DNA of 58,716 nt from Anaerolineales bacterium (GCA_024763275.1 JANTFT010000008.1:1-58716), one strand, 5' to 3'; numbered from the stretch's first letter, positions 16,575 to 25,805 are shown. The notes: generated from the sequence alone by a model not told the origin. Program-made: numbers and translations.

Positions 16575-17498
16575 TCAAGTGTTTCTGAGAGCTTCCAGCA
16601 GCTCCTTTAATTCGGCCGGAAGGGGCGCCTCAAAGGTGTGCTTCTCCTCTTCCCCCGGGAGGGTGATGGAAAGCCGCTGGGCATGTAAGAACTGCCGGCT
16701 GATGTCCAGGGAGGGCTTATTACGGCCGTAAACGCTATCCCCCACCACCGGGCAGCCTAAAAAAGCCAGATGGACCCGGATCTGGTGGGTCCGGCCGCTA
16801 AGGATGGAGACTTTCAGCAGTGTATGGTGAGGAAAATTCTCCAATGTATAAAACTCACTGACAGCGGGTTTGCCGGACTGATCGGGAACCGCTGCCATTC
16901 GCTGACGGTGTTTAGGATCGCGACCAATGGCTACTTCAATCCTGCCTTTCGCCGTCGGCGGACGGCTATCTACGAGCGCCAGATAGGTTTTGTCCACCTG
17001 CCTGTCCCGGAACTGATCCTGCAGGAATTGATGGGCGCGGTCATTCTTCGCGAGCAGGATCACCCCGGAGGTGTCCTGGTCCAGACGGTGAACCAACCCC
17101 GGCCTCCTGACCCCCCCCACTCCTTCTATTTCGGGGAGGTATCCCAGCACAGCCTGCACCAGGGTGCCAGTGGGGTGTCCTAAAGCAGGGTGAACCACCA
17201 TCCCGGCCGGCTTATTCACCACGATGCAGTCCTGGTTCTCAAAAAGAATCTCAAGGGGAATGTCCTCCGGCTGAAGATCGGATTCCTCAGGGGGCGGAAA
17301 ATCGATTTCGATTTCCGTTCCGGGGGAGATCAATTCCGCCTTTTTATAGACCGGAAAGCCATCCGCCGAAACCCGACCGGCCGAGATCAGCTTCTGAATA
17401 CGGGAGCGGGAGAAATCATCCAGAGTTTGAGCGAGAAACTTATCCAGGCGGATCTCATGCCCCGAGCGATTCTGGATGATCATCGGCTCTGGTTTCAT
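16575..17498 (-). CDS. RluA-family 23S rRNA pseudouridine synthase
   Basis: A 307-residue enzyme, probably RluD/RluA-like, modifying uridines in 23S rRNA. An S4 RNA-binding domain is at about 14-75 (IRLDKFLAQTLDDFSRSRIQKLI). The catalytic motif VHRLDQDTSGVILLAK (about 135-150) contains the essential Asp, and GRTHQIRVHLAFLGCPVVGD is the second family motif. The start overlaps the end of lspA by 44 bases; an internal ATG at 17483 would shorten the overlap to 29. The lspA-rluA pairing is common in bacteria. Confidence 0.95.
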   Translation of the reverse strand: MKPEPMIIQNRSGHEIRLDKFLAQTLDDFSRSRIQKLISAGRVSADGFPVYKKAELISPGTEIEIDFPPPEESDLQPEDIPLEILFENQDCIVVNKPAGMVVHPALGHPTGTLVQAVLGYLPEIEGVGGVRRPGLVHRLDQDTSGVILLAKNDRAHQFLQDQFRDRQVDKTYLALVDSRPPTAKGRIEVAIGRDPKHRQRMAAVPDQSGKPAVSEFYTLENFPHHTLLKVSILSGRTHQIRVHLAFLGCPVVGDSVYGRNKPSLDISRQFLHAQRLSITLPGEEEKHTFEAPLPAELKELLEALRNT

Positions 17499-17985
17499 GG
17501 TCTGTTTTTCTCTCCTCGATCCACATCCCGATCAGCAAAACCACCACTCCCATAGTGATGCAGGAATCCGCTACATTGAAAACCGGAAATCTTCCTACGG
17601 AGACAAAATCGGTCACATACCCCCGGGACAACCGGTCGATCAGGTTGCCGGATGCTCCCGCAAGCTGCAAGCTGAGAGCCAGCCGAAAGAAGAAGTCATC
17701 ATCCTCAGTCATCGGGAAATAGATCAGGATCAGGGTGATAATCACAAAAGCCAGGGCCATAAAAACGCTGTTCTTTCCCTGGAAAATCCCAAAAGCCGCT
17801 CCGGTATTATGCCAGTTGACAATTCTCAGGTAGGGTGCCAACCATTCTACTGGCATCCAGAATTCATTCAGTACTAAATTCGTCCGCACCAGACTTTTAG
17901 TCCACTGGTCCAGGGCGATCAAGGTCAATGAGATAGGAAATAAGAACGCGTACGCTCTAAGGATTTTTTTCAAGTTGTCCTCCAT
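17455..17985 (-). CDS. lspA: signal peptidase II (prolipoprotein signal peptidase)
   Basis: A 176-residue integral membrane aspartic protease that removes signal peptides from lipoproteins after Lgt action. Four membrane helices are visible. The two catalytic aspartates are in GNLIDRLSRGYVTDF and FNVADSCI; NTGAAFGIF is the third conserved block. The ATG at 17985 lacks an upstream ribosome site. A GGAGG sits inside the first codons and is ideally placed for a TTG at 17973, so the real protein may start four codons later. The substrate-side partner lgt is also in this window at 21782-22594. Confidence 0.94.
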   Translation of the reverse strand: MEDNLKKILRAYAFLFPISLTLIALDQWTKSLVRTNLVLNEFWMPVEWLAPYLRIVNWHNTGAAFGIFQGKNSVFMALAFVIITLILIYFPMTEDDDFFFRLALSLQLAGASGNLIDRLSRGYVTDFVSVGRFPVFNVADSCITMGVVVLLIGMWIEERKTDHETRADDHPESLGA

Positions 17986-18082
17986 GGCAAATCAGTTACC
18001 CCATTTTACCGTAGAAATAGGTATGTTCTCAATTAAGAAGAAAGAAAATGCTTTTCTGGCGTTTTTCTGGAGACTTCAGCCC

Positions 18083-18112
18083 TTGAGAAGGAGAGAAAAT
18101 ACATGCTATAAT
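18083..18112 (+). promoter_or_regulatory. extended -10 promoter of the HNH gene
   Basis: -35 TTGAGA (18083-18088), 18-base spacer, TGC then a perfect TATAAT (18107-18112). The predicted start of transcription is about 12 bases before the ATG, leaving no room for a normal Shine-Dalgarno. Confidence 0.7.
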
Positions 18113-18130
18113 TTTCGAGAGTAATCGGAA

Positions 18131-18634
18131 ATGAACGAACCGGTCTTAGTTCTCAACGGCAATTACGCCCCCATTAACGTCTGTTCAACGCGCCGGGCGA
18201 TGTGCCTGATACTGGTCGGCAAAGCCAACATGATCATGGATGGTCGTGGGGTTGTGCGAACTGTGTCCCGAACCTATCCTAAACCTTCCATCATCCGCCT
18301 GCACCAGGTCATCAAACGTCCCCGTCCCAGCGTAAAGCTTACTAAACAGGAAATCTTCCGCCGGGATCAGTACAGGTGCCAGTACTGCGGCCAGGAAACC
18401 CATGACCTGACTGTTGACCATGTTGTACCTCAGCACCTGGGCGGGAAATCCACCTGGTTTAATCTGGTTACAGCCTGCGCGAAATGCAATCACAAGAAAG
18501 GGGGATTGACCCTGAAACAGGCCGGACTAACACTGCAGAAGAAACCCATTCAGCCGCCTACCTCGGCCGCCTATCTGTTCAGGAAATATTTGAATAGCTA
18601 TCAGGAATGGGAGCCTTTTATCAGGGGCTGGTAG
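18131..18634 (+). CDS. HNH endonuclease domain protein
   Basis: A 167-residue protein. The N-terminal 60 residues (VLVLNGNYAPINVCSTRRAMCLILVGKA) are the usual leader of the chromosomal HNH proteins of this type. The nuclease part (about 75-135) has RDQYRCQYCG, then LTVDHVVPQHLGGKSTWFNLVTACAKCNHKKG: His-Asn-His/Asn positions flanked by two CxxC zinc knuckles. Such stand-alone proteins are widespread outside mobile elements and their role is not established. The gene is monocistronic with its own good promoter, and its last 14 bases overlap the end of the convergent MBL gene. Confidence 0.88.
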   Translation: MNEPVLVLNGNYAPINVCSTRRAMCLILVGKANMIMDGRGVVRTVSRTYPKPSIIRLHQVIKRPRPSVKLTKQEIFRRDQYRCQYCGQETHDLTVDHVVPQHLGGKSTWFNLVTACAKCNHKKGGLTLKQAGLTLQKKPIQPPTSAAYLFRKYLNSYQEWEPFIRGW

Positions 18635-19406
18635 AGGCCTGCTGGCGCACAAAAGGGATCGCCATTAAATCTTCCGCCAGGATCACTTTCCCGGGGAAGG
18701 TTTTTTTTGCGCCAGCTACCAGATTCTCTGGCTTCCCCTCCTCCCGGAGGGAATAATGGGTCAGGTAGAGGGTTCTCACACCGGCCCGGGCGGCGATTTC
18801 CCCTGCCTCGGATGGCGAGGAATGATAATTTACCTGGCCGGACGCTTCATGAATGAGCACATCCGCTCCGGACCCCAGGCGGACGGTTTGCTCAACCGGG
18901 TTGGTGTCTGATGAATAAGCCAGGATAAACTCCCCACCGCGGTACTCCACCCTTATCCCCAGGGTGGGGATCATATGGTCTACCGGCGAGGAAAGGATTC
19001 TGAATTCTTCTGTCTCCAGCACAGGGGCCAGCTCTTCCGCGGGCAGTTCCCGGAAATTGACCGGATACATTCCTGTCCAGCTCTCCCATTCAAACAGGGT
19101 CATCATGGTCTTCACCCGGCTGATCGAATGCCGGGAACCGTAGATCTTGAATTCCGAGTCCCGACCCAGGATCCACATATCCATCAGCAGATTGGCCAGC
19201 CCTCCCACGTGATCAGGATGGAAGTGGGTGATGATCAGAGCACTGACATCCCTGTAATCTATCCCCGCTTTCCTGAGCCGCCTCACTGGATTAGCAGCGC
19301 AGTCAACCAGGATGGAAGAACTCTCACCCTGGATAACCAGGAAGGAGTTTTCATGCCCCTCAGAAGATACCGCGCTGGCCGTACCCAGAAAAATCAATTT
19401 CGCCAT
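18621..19406 (-). CDS. MBL-fold hydrolase (ribonuclease Z-like)
   Basis: A 261-residue metallo-beta-lactamase fold protein. The N-terminus KLIFLGTASAVSSEGHENS and the motif ITHFHPDHVGG (about 60-70) match the RNase Z / ElaC branch. Further ligands appear as VDHMIP, AYSSDTNP and LTHYS. The long exosite arm needed to bind tRNA is not evident, so tRNA processing is doubtful; other hydrolase functions are as likely. ATG 19406 is preceded by GAGG at 7 bases; a TTG two codons upstream is less likely. It lies 17 bases downstream of the ABC permease gene. Confidence 0.87.
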   Translation of the reverse strand: MAKLIFLGTASAVSSEGHENSFLVIQGESSSILVDCAANPVRRLRKAGIDYRDVSALIITHFHPDHVGGLANLLMDMWILGRDSEFKIYGSRHSISRVKTMMTLFEWESWTGMYPVNFRELPAEELAPVLETEEFRILSSPVDHMIPTLGIRVEYRGGEFILAYSSDTNPVEQTVRLGSGADVLIHEASGQVNYHSSPSEAGEIAARAGVRTLYLTHYSLREEGKPENLVAGAKKTFPGKVILAEDLMAIPFVRQQASTSP

Positions 19407-19423
19407 AGACAATCCTCATCCTT

Positions 19424-20854
19424 TCATCCGCTAAAAATTGCCAGGGCAACCCGGGGGGTAACATAAACTTCCAGAAATGCTGCCAGCAGCAGCAGAGGAA
19501 CAACCAGAAATACTACCAGCCGGGCCCATTCAGCCAGGGTTCTGATCCAGGCTTCCCCAATGGTGATGTTCTTCTGGGGTGTGACCAGGGTCAATCCGAT
19601 ACGGACAATCAACGCGCCCGTCACCAGGATAGCAGGGATCTCAACAACCCCGTGCGGCAGGATAAATCCTGCCAGAAAAGCCCAGGGAGAGAGTCCGTTC
19701 TGGACCGCTACCGCCGTAAAATAGCCAATGATACCGAAGGGCAGGATCAGGGCAATGAGGCCCATCACCCCAAAGGAGAAGATGCCCAGCAAGCTGTCCA
19801 AAGCTACCGCCCTCAAATTATGATAAAAGATCAGCCCCAGGCCTTCCACAGAAAAGAAGTGGATCGGACCGACCTCTTCCACGCCTGTCACCAGGCCCTC
19901 TTCCAGATTTTCCCAATCCAACACGCCGGCCGGGATGGTGAAGATCTCCGCCTGTGTAGTTCCCACCAGGACAGCGCCCACAGAGACGATCAATACCAGC
20001 AATACAGCCCACTTTAATTCAGCTAATATGCCCCAGACATTCAACCGCCACCAGGTCAGGGGCGGAGCTTTTTTACCAAGAAAGGCTTTCTTAAAAACCC
20101 GCCAGGCCCAGGAAAGATTGAGGGTGTCCAGTTCGCGGCCCAGCATTTCTTCCCGGTTGAAGTGGGCGATGCCTGTCCGCACCAGCAGCCAGGCAATGAT
20201 TGCCTGCCCGAAGATCGCCCACCACAGAACCTGGTAGCGGGCCCAGAACATGATCATGCTCTCCCCTACCAGCAGCAGCGCCATGGGAATGATTATGAAT
20301 GAAGCCAGCAAATTGGCAGCCCGCACGGAGGTAGTCTGGGAAGACACCACCACCGCTCCACTGACCATCACCAGAGACTGCACCATAGCCAGGGCCACTA
20401 CCTGGATCAGCAGGGTTGTGTCCGGAACCCAACCGACCTGCCGATAAACGCCTATCAGATAGACCAAAATACCCAGGAAGCTGGCCAGCAGCGGGGGAAA
20501 GATCACTGCCATCAGCTTGCCCAGATAGAGCTGAACATCCGTCAGCGGACTGCTGAGTAGAGGTTCAATACTCCTTCTTTCCTTCTCGCCCACAAAACTT
20601 TCCAGAGCGATCACCAGGGAAACGGAGATGGGGAAAAATCCAACCACCATCAGCAGAAAGGGTATCAACCGGTCAGCAATGACCGGGGCGCCGTACTTGG
20701 CTACAAAATCCACCGCCTGCTGGGCTGTAAAGTTCATCAGCGCCGGAAAAAACACCGTCAGGATCATGATTGGAACGATAATCCGCCAGTCCCTGAATTG
20801 GTCGCGAATCTCCCGGTGGGTGATCACCCAGGCTTTCCGAAAATCAGCCCACAT
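19424..20854 (-). CDS. ABC-2 permease fused to a SpoIIM (DUF95) membrane domain
   Basis: A 476-residue membrane protein. Residues 1-250 form an ABC-2 type permease: an N-terminal amphipathic entry helix, six membrane helices, and the loop GEKERRSIEPLLSSPLTDVQLYLGK typical of Na+/drug exporters (NatB-like). After a cytoplasmic segment, residues about 285-476 match the stage II sporulation protein M domain: NLRAVALDSLLGIFSFG, YFTAVAVQNGLSPWAFL and GFILPHGVVEIPAIL. The start overlaps the ATPase stop by 11 bases. Fusion of these two domains is uncommon in my experience. Non-sporulating bacteria use SpoIIM-type proteins for unknown membrane tasks. Confidence 0.88.
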   Translation of the reverse strand: MWADFRKAWVITHREIRDQFRDWRIIVPIMILTVFFPALMNFTAQQAVDFVAKYGAPVIADRLIPFLLMVVGFFPISVSLVIALESFVGEKERRSIEPLLSSPLTDVQLYLGKLMAVIFPPLLASFLGILVYLIGVYRQVGWVPDTTLLIQVVALAMVQSLVMVSGAVVVSSQTTSVRAANLLASFIIIPMALLLVGESMIMFWARYQVLWWAIFGQAIIAWLLVRTGIAHFNREEMLGRELDTLNLSWAWRVFKKAFLGKKAPPLTWWRLNVWGILAELKWAVLLVLIVSVGAVLVGTTQAEIFTIPAGVLDWENLEEGLVTGVEEVGPIHFFSVEGLGLIFYHNLRAVALDSLLGIFSFGVMGLIALILPFGIIGYFTAVAVQNGLSPWAFLAGFILPHGVVEIPAILVTGALIVRIGLTLVTPQKNITIGEAWIRTLAEWARLVVFLVVPLLLLAAFLEVYVTPRVALAIFSG

Positions 20855-21785
20855 GGATTTCCTCCTCCAGCGGAGTGTGGTTGACAGCTTGCAGGTAGAC
20901 CGATTCCAGGCTGCGCTGAACCTCTTCCAGCTTCACTACCTGGAATCCAGCGGATATCAAGCTCTGGAGTATCCTGGGGTTGGTGTCCCGGGCGGAACCT
21001 GCCTGGAAATTGAACCAGGTGGATCCGTGAGCGGTAACCTCCAGTCCGGTCAGCAGGGGGAGCTCCTGCATATCAAAGGGATCTGCCAGCTGGACCTGGT
21101 ATTCTCCCGGCCCCAGCAACTGCTCTTTGAGCTCTGCAGCTGTCCCGCTGGCAATGATCCGCCCGGATCGGATAATGGCAATCTTGTCAGCCAGCTCTTC
21201 CGCCTCGGCCAGATTATGGGTGCAGACGATGATGGCCCGGTCTTCTGAACGCAGGGTTTTAATGGCATTTCTCACCAGGCGGGCGCTGGCTGGATCCATC
21301 GCCGAGGTTGGCTCATCCAGGAGCAGCACTGGCGGTGAGTGCAGCAGGGAGCGGGCCAGGGATAACTTCTGACGCATGCCTTTTGAGAACTTGCCAATTC
21401 TGCGATTGCGGGCTTCCAGCAGGCCAAACTTCTCCAGCAGATATCCAATCCTTTCAAGCCGCTCTGAGGAACCCATATCATACAGCTGACCAAAGAAATC
21501 GAGGTATTCCTCCATCTGCATGCGGCCATAAAGACCGTGGTCTTCCGTCAGCACACCCACAGATGCCCGGACCCTGGCGGGGTTCTCGATCACATCATAT
21601 CCAGCCACCCGGGCCGTGCCGCTGCTGGGGCGGAGCACGGTGGTCAACAGGCGCACAGTGGTGGTTTTCCCTGCTCCATTGGGTCCCAGCAAAGCCAGAA
21701 CCTCCCCTGCCCTGACGTGCAGGCTGACGTCATCCACCGCCTGAAGATCTTTGAAATACTTGGAAAGATTTTCTGTCTGGATCAT
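20844..21785 (-). CDS. ABC transporter ATP-binding protein
   Basis: A 313-residue ATPase of the CcmA/NatA exporter type. Walker A is LLGPNGAGKTTTV (about 33-45), the signature is KFSKGMRQKLSLARSLL, Walker B LLLDEPTSAMDPASA, and the switch His is in VCTHNLAEAEEL. A C-terminal extension of about 90 residues follows the nucleotide-binding domain, as in many ABC-2 exporters. It is the partner of the SpoIIM-fused permease, whose start it overlaps. Its start overlaps the lgt stop by 4 bases (ATGA), so lgt, ATPase and permease are translationally coupled. Confidence 0.94.
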   Translation of the reverse strand: MIQTENLSKYFKDLQAVDDVSLHVRAGEVLALLGPNGAGKTTTVRLLTTVLRPSSGTARVAGYDVIENPARVRASVGVLTEDHGLYGRMQMEEYLDFFGQLYDMGSSERLERIGYLLEKFGLLEARNRRIGKFSKGMRQKLSLARSLLHSPPVLLLDEPTSAMDPASARLVRNAIKTLRSEDRAIIVCTHNLAEAEELADKIAIIRSGRIIASGTAAELKEQLLGPGEYQVQLADPFDMQELPLLTGLEVTAHGSTWFNFQAGSARDTNPRILQSLISAGFQVVKLEEVQRSLESVYLQAVNHTPLEEEIHVG

Positions 21786-22594
21786 GCGCCCTCAGCTGTC
21801 CCTTCACTCGCCTTTTGGCGATTATATAGCAGAAATGAGGCACTGATAACCACCAGGGACATTGCAATTTGGTTAATATTGACGCTCCCCCAGGTAGAAG
21901 GGTCCAGACGCAAGAATTCCAGCCCCACCCGCCCGACACCGTAAAAAATCAAATATATCAGGAATAGACTGCCTGGTTTGAGCTGGCTTGAGAGTTTTTT
22001 CCCGATCCACAATAGAAAGGCCATATTCAGGAAGCTCCAAAGGGATTCATAAAGGAATAAAGGGTGATAGGTGGGAACCTGGCTGAACCCGGGCAGACGG
22101 TGCTGGGGATCGATGGTTATCGCCCAAGGCAGGTCAGAAGGCAGCCCATAGACCTCCTGGTTGATGAAATTCCCCCAGCGGCCGAAGGCCTGGGCCAAAG
22201 CAAGGCCAGGCGCAACTATATCCAACCAGGGCGCTGCCGGAACGCCTTTGCTCCGGGAATAAAGCCACAGGGTCAGAGTACCTCCCAACACAGCACCGAT
22301 AATCCCGATCCCCCCTTTCCAGATCGCCAGGGCTTCCAGCAGATGCGTCACATAATAATGGGTGGATATCCCCCGGGCAACCATGGATTGAGGGGGTGTG
22401 AGAATATGCCAGATGCGGGCGCCGAGCACCGCCCCGATAAACAGCCAGGGCAGGATATCCAGCAGGAAATTCAGGGATTTCCCGCGTTTGGCTGCCTGTC
22501 GCCCGGTCAAGATCACGGCGGCGCAGATACCGAGCAGAATGATCAATCCGTAATAATGAATGGTAAATGGTCCCAATTTAAAACCTGTTGGCAT
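21782..22594 (-). CDS. lgt: prolipoprotein diacylglyceryl transferase
   Basis: A 270-residue membrane enzyme that adds diacylglycerol from phosphatidylglycerol to the lipobox cysteine, the first step of lipoprotein maturation. Seven membrane helices are expected and seen. The Lgt signature is LAQAFGRWGNFINQEVYGLPSDLPW (about 130-155), with the essential Arg in GRWGNF. IHYYGLIILLGI and YHPLFLYESLWSF are further conserved blocks. The DUF4349 protein at 56897-57838 has a lipobox and would be a substrate. The ribosome site is AAAAGGAAAAACA before ATG. Confidence 0.96.
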   Translation of the reverse strand: MPTGFKLGPFTIHYYGLIILLGICAAVILTGRQAAKRGKSLNFLLDILPWLFIGAVLGARIWHILTPPQSMVARGISTHYYVTHLLEALAIWKGGIGIIGAVLGGTLTLWLYSRSKGVPAAPWLDIVAPGLALAQAFGRWGNFINQEVYGLPSDLPWAITIDPQHRLPGFSQVPTYHPLFLYESLWSFLNMAFLLWIGKKLSSQLKPGSLFLIYLIFYGVGRVGLEFLRLDPSTWGSVNINQIAMSLVVISASFLLYNRQKASEGTAEGA

Positions 22595-22641
22595 TGTTTT
22601 TCCTTTTATGATGTAAAGTGAGGGGGCACTAGCTGGTTTGC

Positions 22642-24840
22642 TTAGAAACTTTCTCCAAATTCCTCGTCCGGGGCGATGAGCACTTCCCGTTCTATCCCGC
22701 TGCCCTGAGAGGGTCCCACATAGCCCAGAGCAGAAAGTTCATCCATCAACCTGGCAGCCCGGGGATAGCCGATGCGCAACTTGCGCTGGATCAACGACGT
22801 TGAAGCCCGCTGGGAATCCCGCACGATCTCAAAGGCATCTTTGATGAGGGGATCATAATCATCAATCTCGGCCTTTTCCGCAATGACCTTCTCCCAGGGA
22901 GGAGGCATGATTTCTTCCGGCTCCAGATCGGACTGCTCCCTCCAGGCTTTGATCACCCGGTCCAGCTCCTGGGGAGTGACCAGACAACCCTGGGCTCGGA
23001 TAGGACTGTTGGCTTCCGGGGAAAGGAACAGCATGTCGCCATTGCCGAGCAGGGATTCAGCCCCGTTCATATCCAGCACCACCCGGGAATCGACCGAGGA
23101 GGCTACCGCGAAGGACATCCGGGCCGGGAAGTTAGCTTTGATCAGACCGGTCACCACATCAGTGCTGGGACGCTGGGTGGCCACCACCAGATGAATTCCC
23201 ACCGCCCGGGCCATCTGGGCCAACCGCACCAAGCTGAACTCGGTCTGGGCTGGAGCCAGCATCATCAGATCTGCCAGTTCATCGATCATCACCACTATCC
23301 GGGGCATGATCTCCCCGTCTTTCTTCTTGCGTATTTTGTTGTTATAGGTGTCAATATTCCGGGAGCGGGTCTCATCCAGCACCTGGTAGCGGCGGTCCAT
23401 CTCAGCCACCACCCACTGGAGGACACCCAGAATGCGGGTCAGGTCGGTCTCCACCTGCCCGTAGAGATGCGGCAGGCCATTGAAGCGGATCAGCTCCACC
23501 ATCTTGGGATCGATCATCACCAGGCGAAGCTGCTCAGGAGTGTTGTTCATCACCAGACAGGTGGTCAGCGAGGTGATGCAGACCGACTTCCCCGATCCAG
23601 TGGTGCCGGCGATCAGCAGATGGGGCATGGCGGCCAGATCGGCCACAACCGGTTCTCCCGAAACATCGCTGCCCAGGGCAATCGCCAGGGGAGATTCCAC
23701 GTTATAAAAAGCCTCCGTTTCCATCACCGAGCGCAGGGTAACCAGGTAGGATTTCTCATTGGGTACTTCAATGCCCACATAAGCCCTACCGGGTACCGGA
23801 GCCTCGATCCGCAGCTGGGTGGCAGACAATGCCAGAGCCAGGTCCTTTTTCAGGGAGGTGATCCGGGAAACCCGGACTTTCTTCCGTTCCTCATCCTCAT
23901 CTGGGTCATTGAGATAGCCCGGTTTGACAGCAAATTGGGTCACCGTGGGACCCACCTGAAAGCCTATCACCTGGGCTGGTATGCCGAATTCTGCCAGGGT
24001 CTTCTCTATCAAACCAGCCGAGGTGTTGATGTGGCGCTGGTTGGGTTTAAAACCCTTGCCCCGCTCCAGCAGATCCAGGGGGGGGAGGATCTTGTCCCTG
24101 GGAGGGATCTTTAGCAGCTTATCCTCCTGAAGACCAACTTTAAACTGTTTCCTGAATTCAGGGGGAAGTGTCGGTTTGCGTTTGGGAGTGGGGGATTCCT
24201 CAGGAACTGTCGGGCCTCCTGCCAGATCCTGATCTGGAAGTTCTTCCATTCCTGCCAGAGCGTTTTCCAGGCGCAACTGATCCAGCTGTCCCTTAACCCG
24301 GGCGGTGAAGCCCAGGCCAACCACTCCACCGATCAGGGCACCCAGGAAAGCCAGGATGCCCGCGCCTACCAGGCCTACCAGGCTTGAGATCCCTTCCACC
24401 AACCCCCAGCCCACCAGGCCGCCATCCAGCCCGCTCCGGGCACGCTCCAAGGAGTGGCCACCCAGCACAGTGAAAAGGGCGATCAATGAAAAGACCGCCG
24501 CCTCAAGGGCAAAGATCCGCACCCAGTTCACCGGGGACGGTTCTCCTACCTGCTTTTTTAACATCCAGACACCCAGGAAGATCCCGGAGATGACTGCAAA
24601 GATGCTGCCCCATCCCACACCCAGGCGGATGAAATTGGTCCAGCGCAACAGGGCCGAACCGGCAGCCAGGTCCGGGAACAGAGTGGCGATCAAGGTCATG
24701 AACGACAGGGCCAGCAGCAATATCCCGCTGATATCCCAACTGTAATTACGCAGGCGCCTGGTGATACCCTGCAGAGAGCGGCTCTGCTGCGCCAGGGCAT
24801 CGAGGATGTCTTTGACGTTGCGGGGGTCTTCACTGGTCAC
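22642..24840 (-). CDS. ftsK: DNA translocase FtsK/SpoIIIE
   Basis: A 732-residue protein that pumps chromosomal DNA through the division septum. Four membrane helices lie within about 25-175. A linker of about 100 residues follows. The motor contains AGTTGSGKSVCITSL (Walker A near 410) and VVMIDELADLMM (Walker B near 517), plus FAVASSVDSRVVLD. The last 65 residues are the gamma winged helix (ASTSLIQRKLRIGYPRAARLMDEL) that reads KOPS-like sites. The start is GTG 24840, which overlaps the EamA stop by one base and has GGGAG upstream. The frame is open for another 165 codons upstream, but that part is antisense-frame noise of the EamA gene. Confidence 0.95.
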   Translation of the reverse strand: MTSEDPRNVKDILDALAQQSRSLQGITRRLRNYSWDISGILLLALSFMTLIATLFPDLAAGSALLRWTNFIRLGVGWGSIFAVISGIFLGVWMLKKQVGEPSPVNWVRIFALEAAVFSLIALFTVLGGHSLERARSGLDGGLVGWGLVEGISSLVGLVGAGILAFLGALIGGVVGLGFTARVKGQLDQLRLENALAGMEELPDQDLAGGPTVPEESPTPKRKPTLPPEFRKQFKVGLQEDKLLKIPPRDKILPPLDLLERGKGFKPNQRHINTSAGLIEKTLAEFGIPAQVIGFQVGPTVTQFAVKPGYLNDPDEDEERKKVRVSRITSLKKDLALALSATQLRIEAPVPGRAYVGIEVPNEKSYLVTLRSVMETEAFYNVESPLAIALGSDVSGEPVVADLAAMPHLLIAGTTGSGKSVCITSLTTCLVMNNTPEQLRLVMIDPKMVELIRFNGLPHLYGQVETDLTRILGVLQWVVAEMDRRYQVLDETRSRNIDTYNNKIRKKKDGEIMPRIVVMIDELADLMMLAPAQTEFSLVRLAQMARAVGIHLVVATQRPSTDVVTGLIKANFPARMSFAVASSVDSRVVLDMNGAESLLGNGDMLFLSPEANSPIRAQGCLVTPQELDRVIKAWREQSDLEPEEIMPPPWEKVIAEKAEIDDYDPLIKDAFEIVRDSQRASTSLIQRKLRIGYPRAARLMDELSALGYVGPSQGSGIEREVLIAPDEEFGESF

Positions 24841-25805
24841 TACAAATTCTCCCGGGGTAGCAGGTCCTTTTCCTGAGAAGCCTGCTGGAAAGAGGCCAGG
24901 CCTATCCCAGCTAAAATAAGTATAGCACCAATTATTTTCATAGCAGGCGGCACCTCGTCCAGGAAGATGTAGGCCAGAATGATCGAGCCTACCGGCTCTC
25001 CCAGCAGGTTCAAGGAGACATAGCCGGCGGGTAGATATTTCAAGGACCAGTTGAAAATCGAATGTCCCAGCAGCTGCGGGATAACAGCCAGCAGCAGCAG
25101 CCACAGATAAACCTTTCCCGGATAGCGGGGAGGGATGCCGTCCAGGACCAGCATAGCTAGGATCAGGAAAAATGCCGCAGCACTGAAAACCAGAAAGACG
25201 TAGGGCGTCAGTGAGATCTTGCGGCGCAGGTGACGCCCGATCATCAGGTAGGAGGCGGCCGCAACAGCACCGAATAGAGCCAGCAGATCGCCCAGGAGGG
25301 TCTGCCCACCCGGGCTGCCTGCGGTAACCTGGCAACTGAACCCACCAATCTGCCAGACACAGACATCAATGCCAGCGATGATCACCCCGCCAAGCAGGGC
25401 GATGCCCATACCAGCAAATACGATCCCCGGGGTTTTTTCACCCAGGAACACCGGGGCAAGCAGGGAAACCCACAGGGGGGTGGTGGTGACCAGGACCACC
25501 GAACTGGCCACAGAAGTGAATTCCAGAGAGGTGATCCAGAAACCAAAGTGTACTGCCAGGATCAAACCGGCCAGGAGAACAAACTTCAAGTCCGACCACG
25601 TCAGGGACCTCAATTCCTGACCATGTTTGATCACTGTATAGGGCAGCAGGATCAGGGCAGCCAATCCCAGGCGGAAGGCTGCAATGGTGATCGAGGGAGC
25701 GGATCCCTGGGCGAAGCGGATCAAGATGGACGCGGTGGAAACAGCCAGAATGCCAAGGGGAACAATCAGATACGGTATGGCAGGAGAGATAGCGTCCTTT
25801 TTCAT
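24840..25805 (-). CDS. EamA (DMT superfamily) transporter
   Basis: A 321-residue protein with ten predicted membrane helices in two repeats of about five. Repeat features: RFAQGSAPSITIAAFRLGLAALILLP near the start and ALFGAVAAASYLMIGR beginning the second half. GYVSLNLLGEPVGSIILAYIFLDEVPP is the usual conserved block near the end (about 265-290). Drug/metabolite transporters of this class export small metabolites or amino acids; the substrate is not inferable. It is the first gene of the run EamA-ftsK-lgt-ABC-MBL. Confidence 0.92.
   Translation of the reverse strand: MKKDAISPAIPYLIVPLGILAVSTASILIRFAQGSAPSITIAAFRLGLAALILLPYTVIKHGQELRSLTWSDLKFVLLAGLILAVHFGFWITSLEFTSVASSVVLVTTTPLWVSLLAPVFLGEKTPGIVFAGMGIALLGGVIIAGIDVCVWQIGGFSCQVTAGSPGGQTLLGDLLALFGAVAAASYLMIGRHLRRKISLTPYVFLVFSAAAFFLILAMLVLDGIPPRYPGKVYLWLLLLAVIPQLLGHSIFNWSLKYLPAGYVSLNLLGEPVGSIILAYIFLDEVPPAMKIIGAILILAGIGLASFQQASQEKDLLPRENL

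Noticed and set aside
18621-19406. Annotation as tRNA-processing RNase Z
   Set aside because: The metal motifs fit, but the flexible tRNA-binding arm is not seen, so only the broad MBL call is made.
24841-25335. 165-codon N-terminal extension of ftsK
   Set aside because: It runs in another frame over the EamA gene on the same strand, is Pro/Gly/Cys-rich noise without hydrophobic pattern, and GTG 24840 has a ribosome site.
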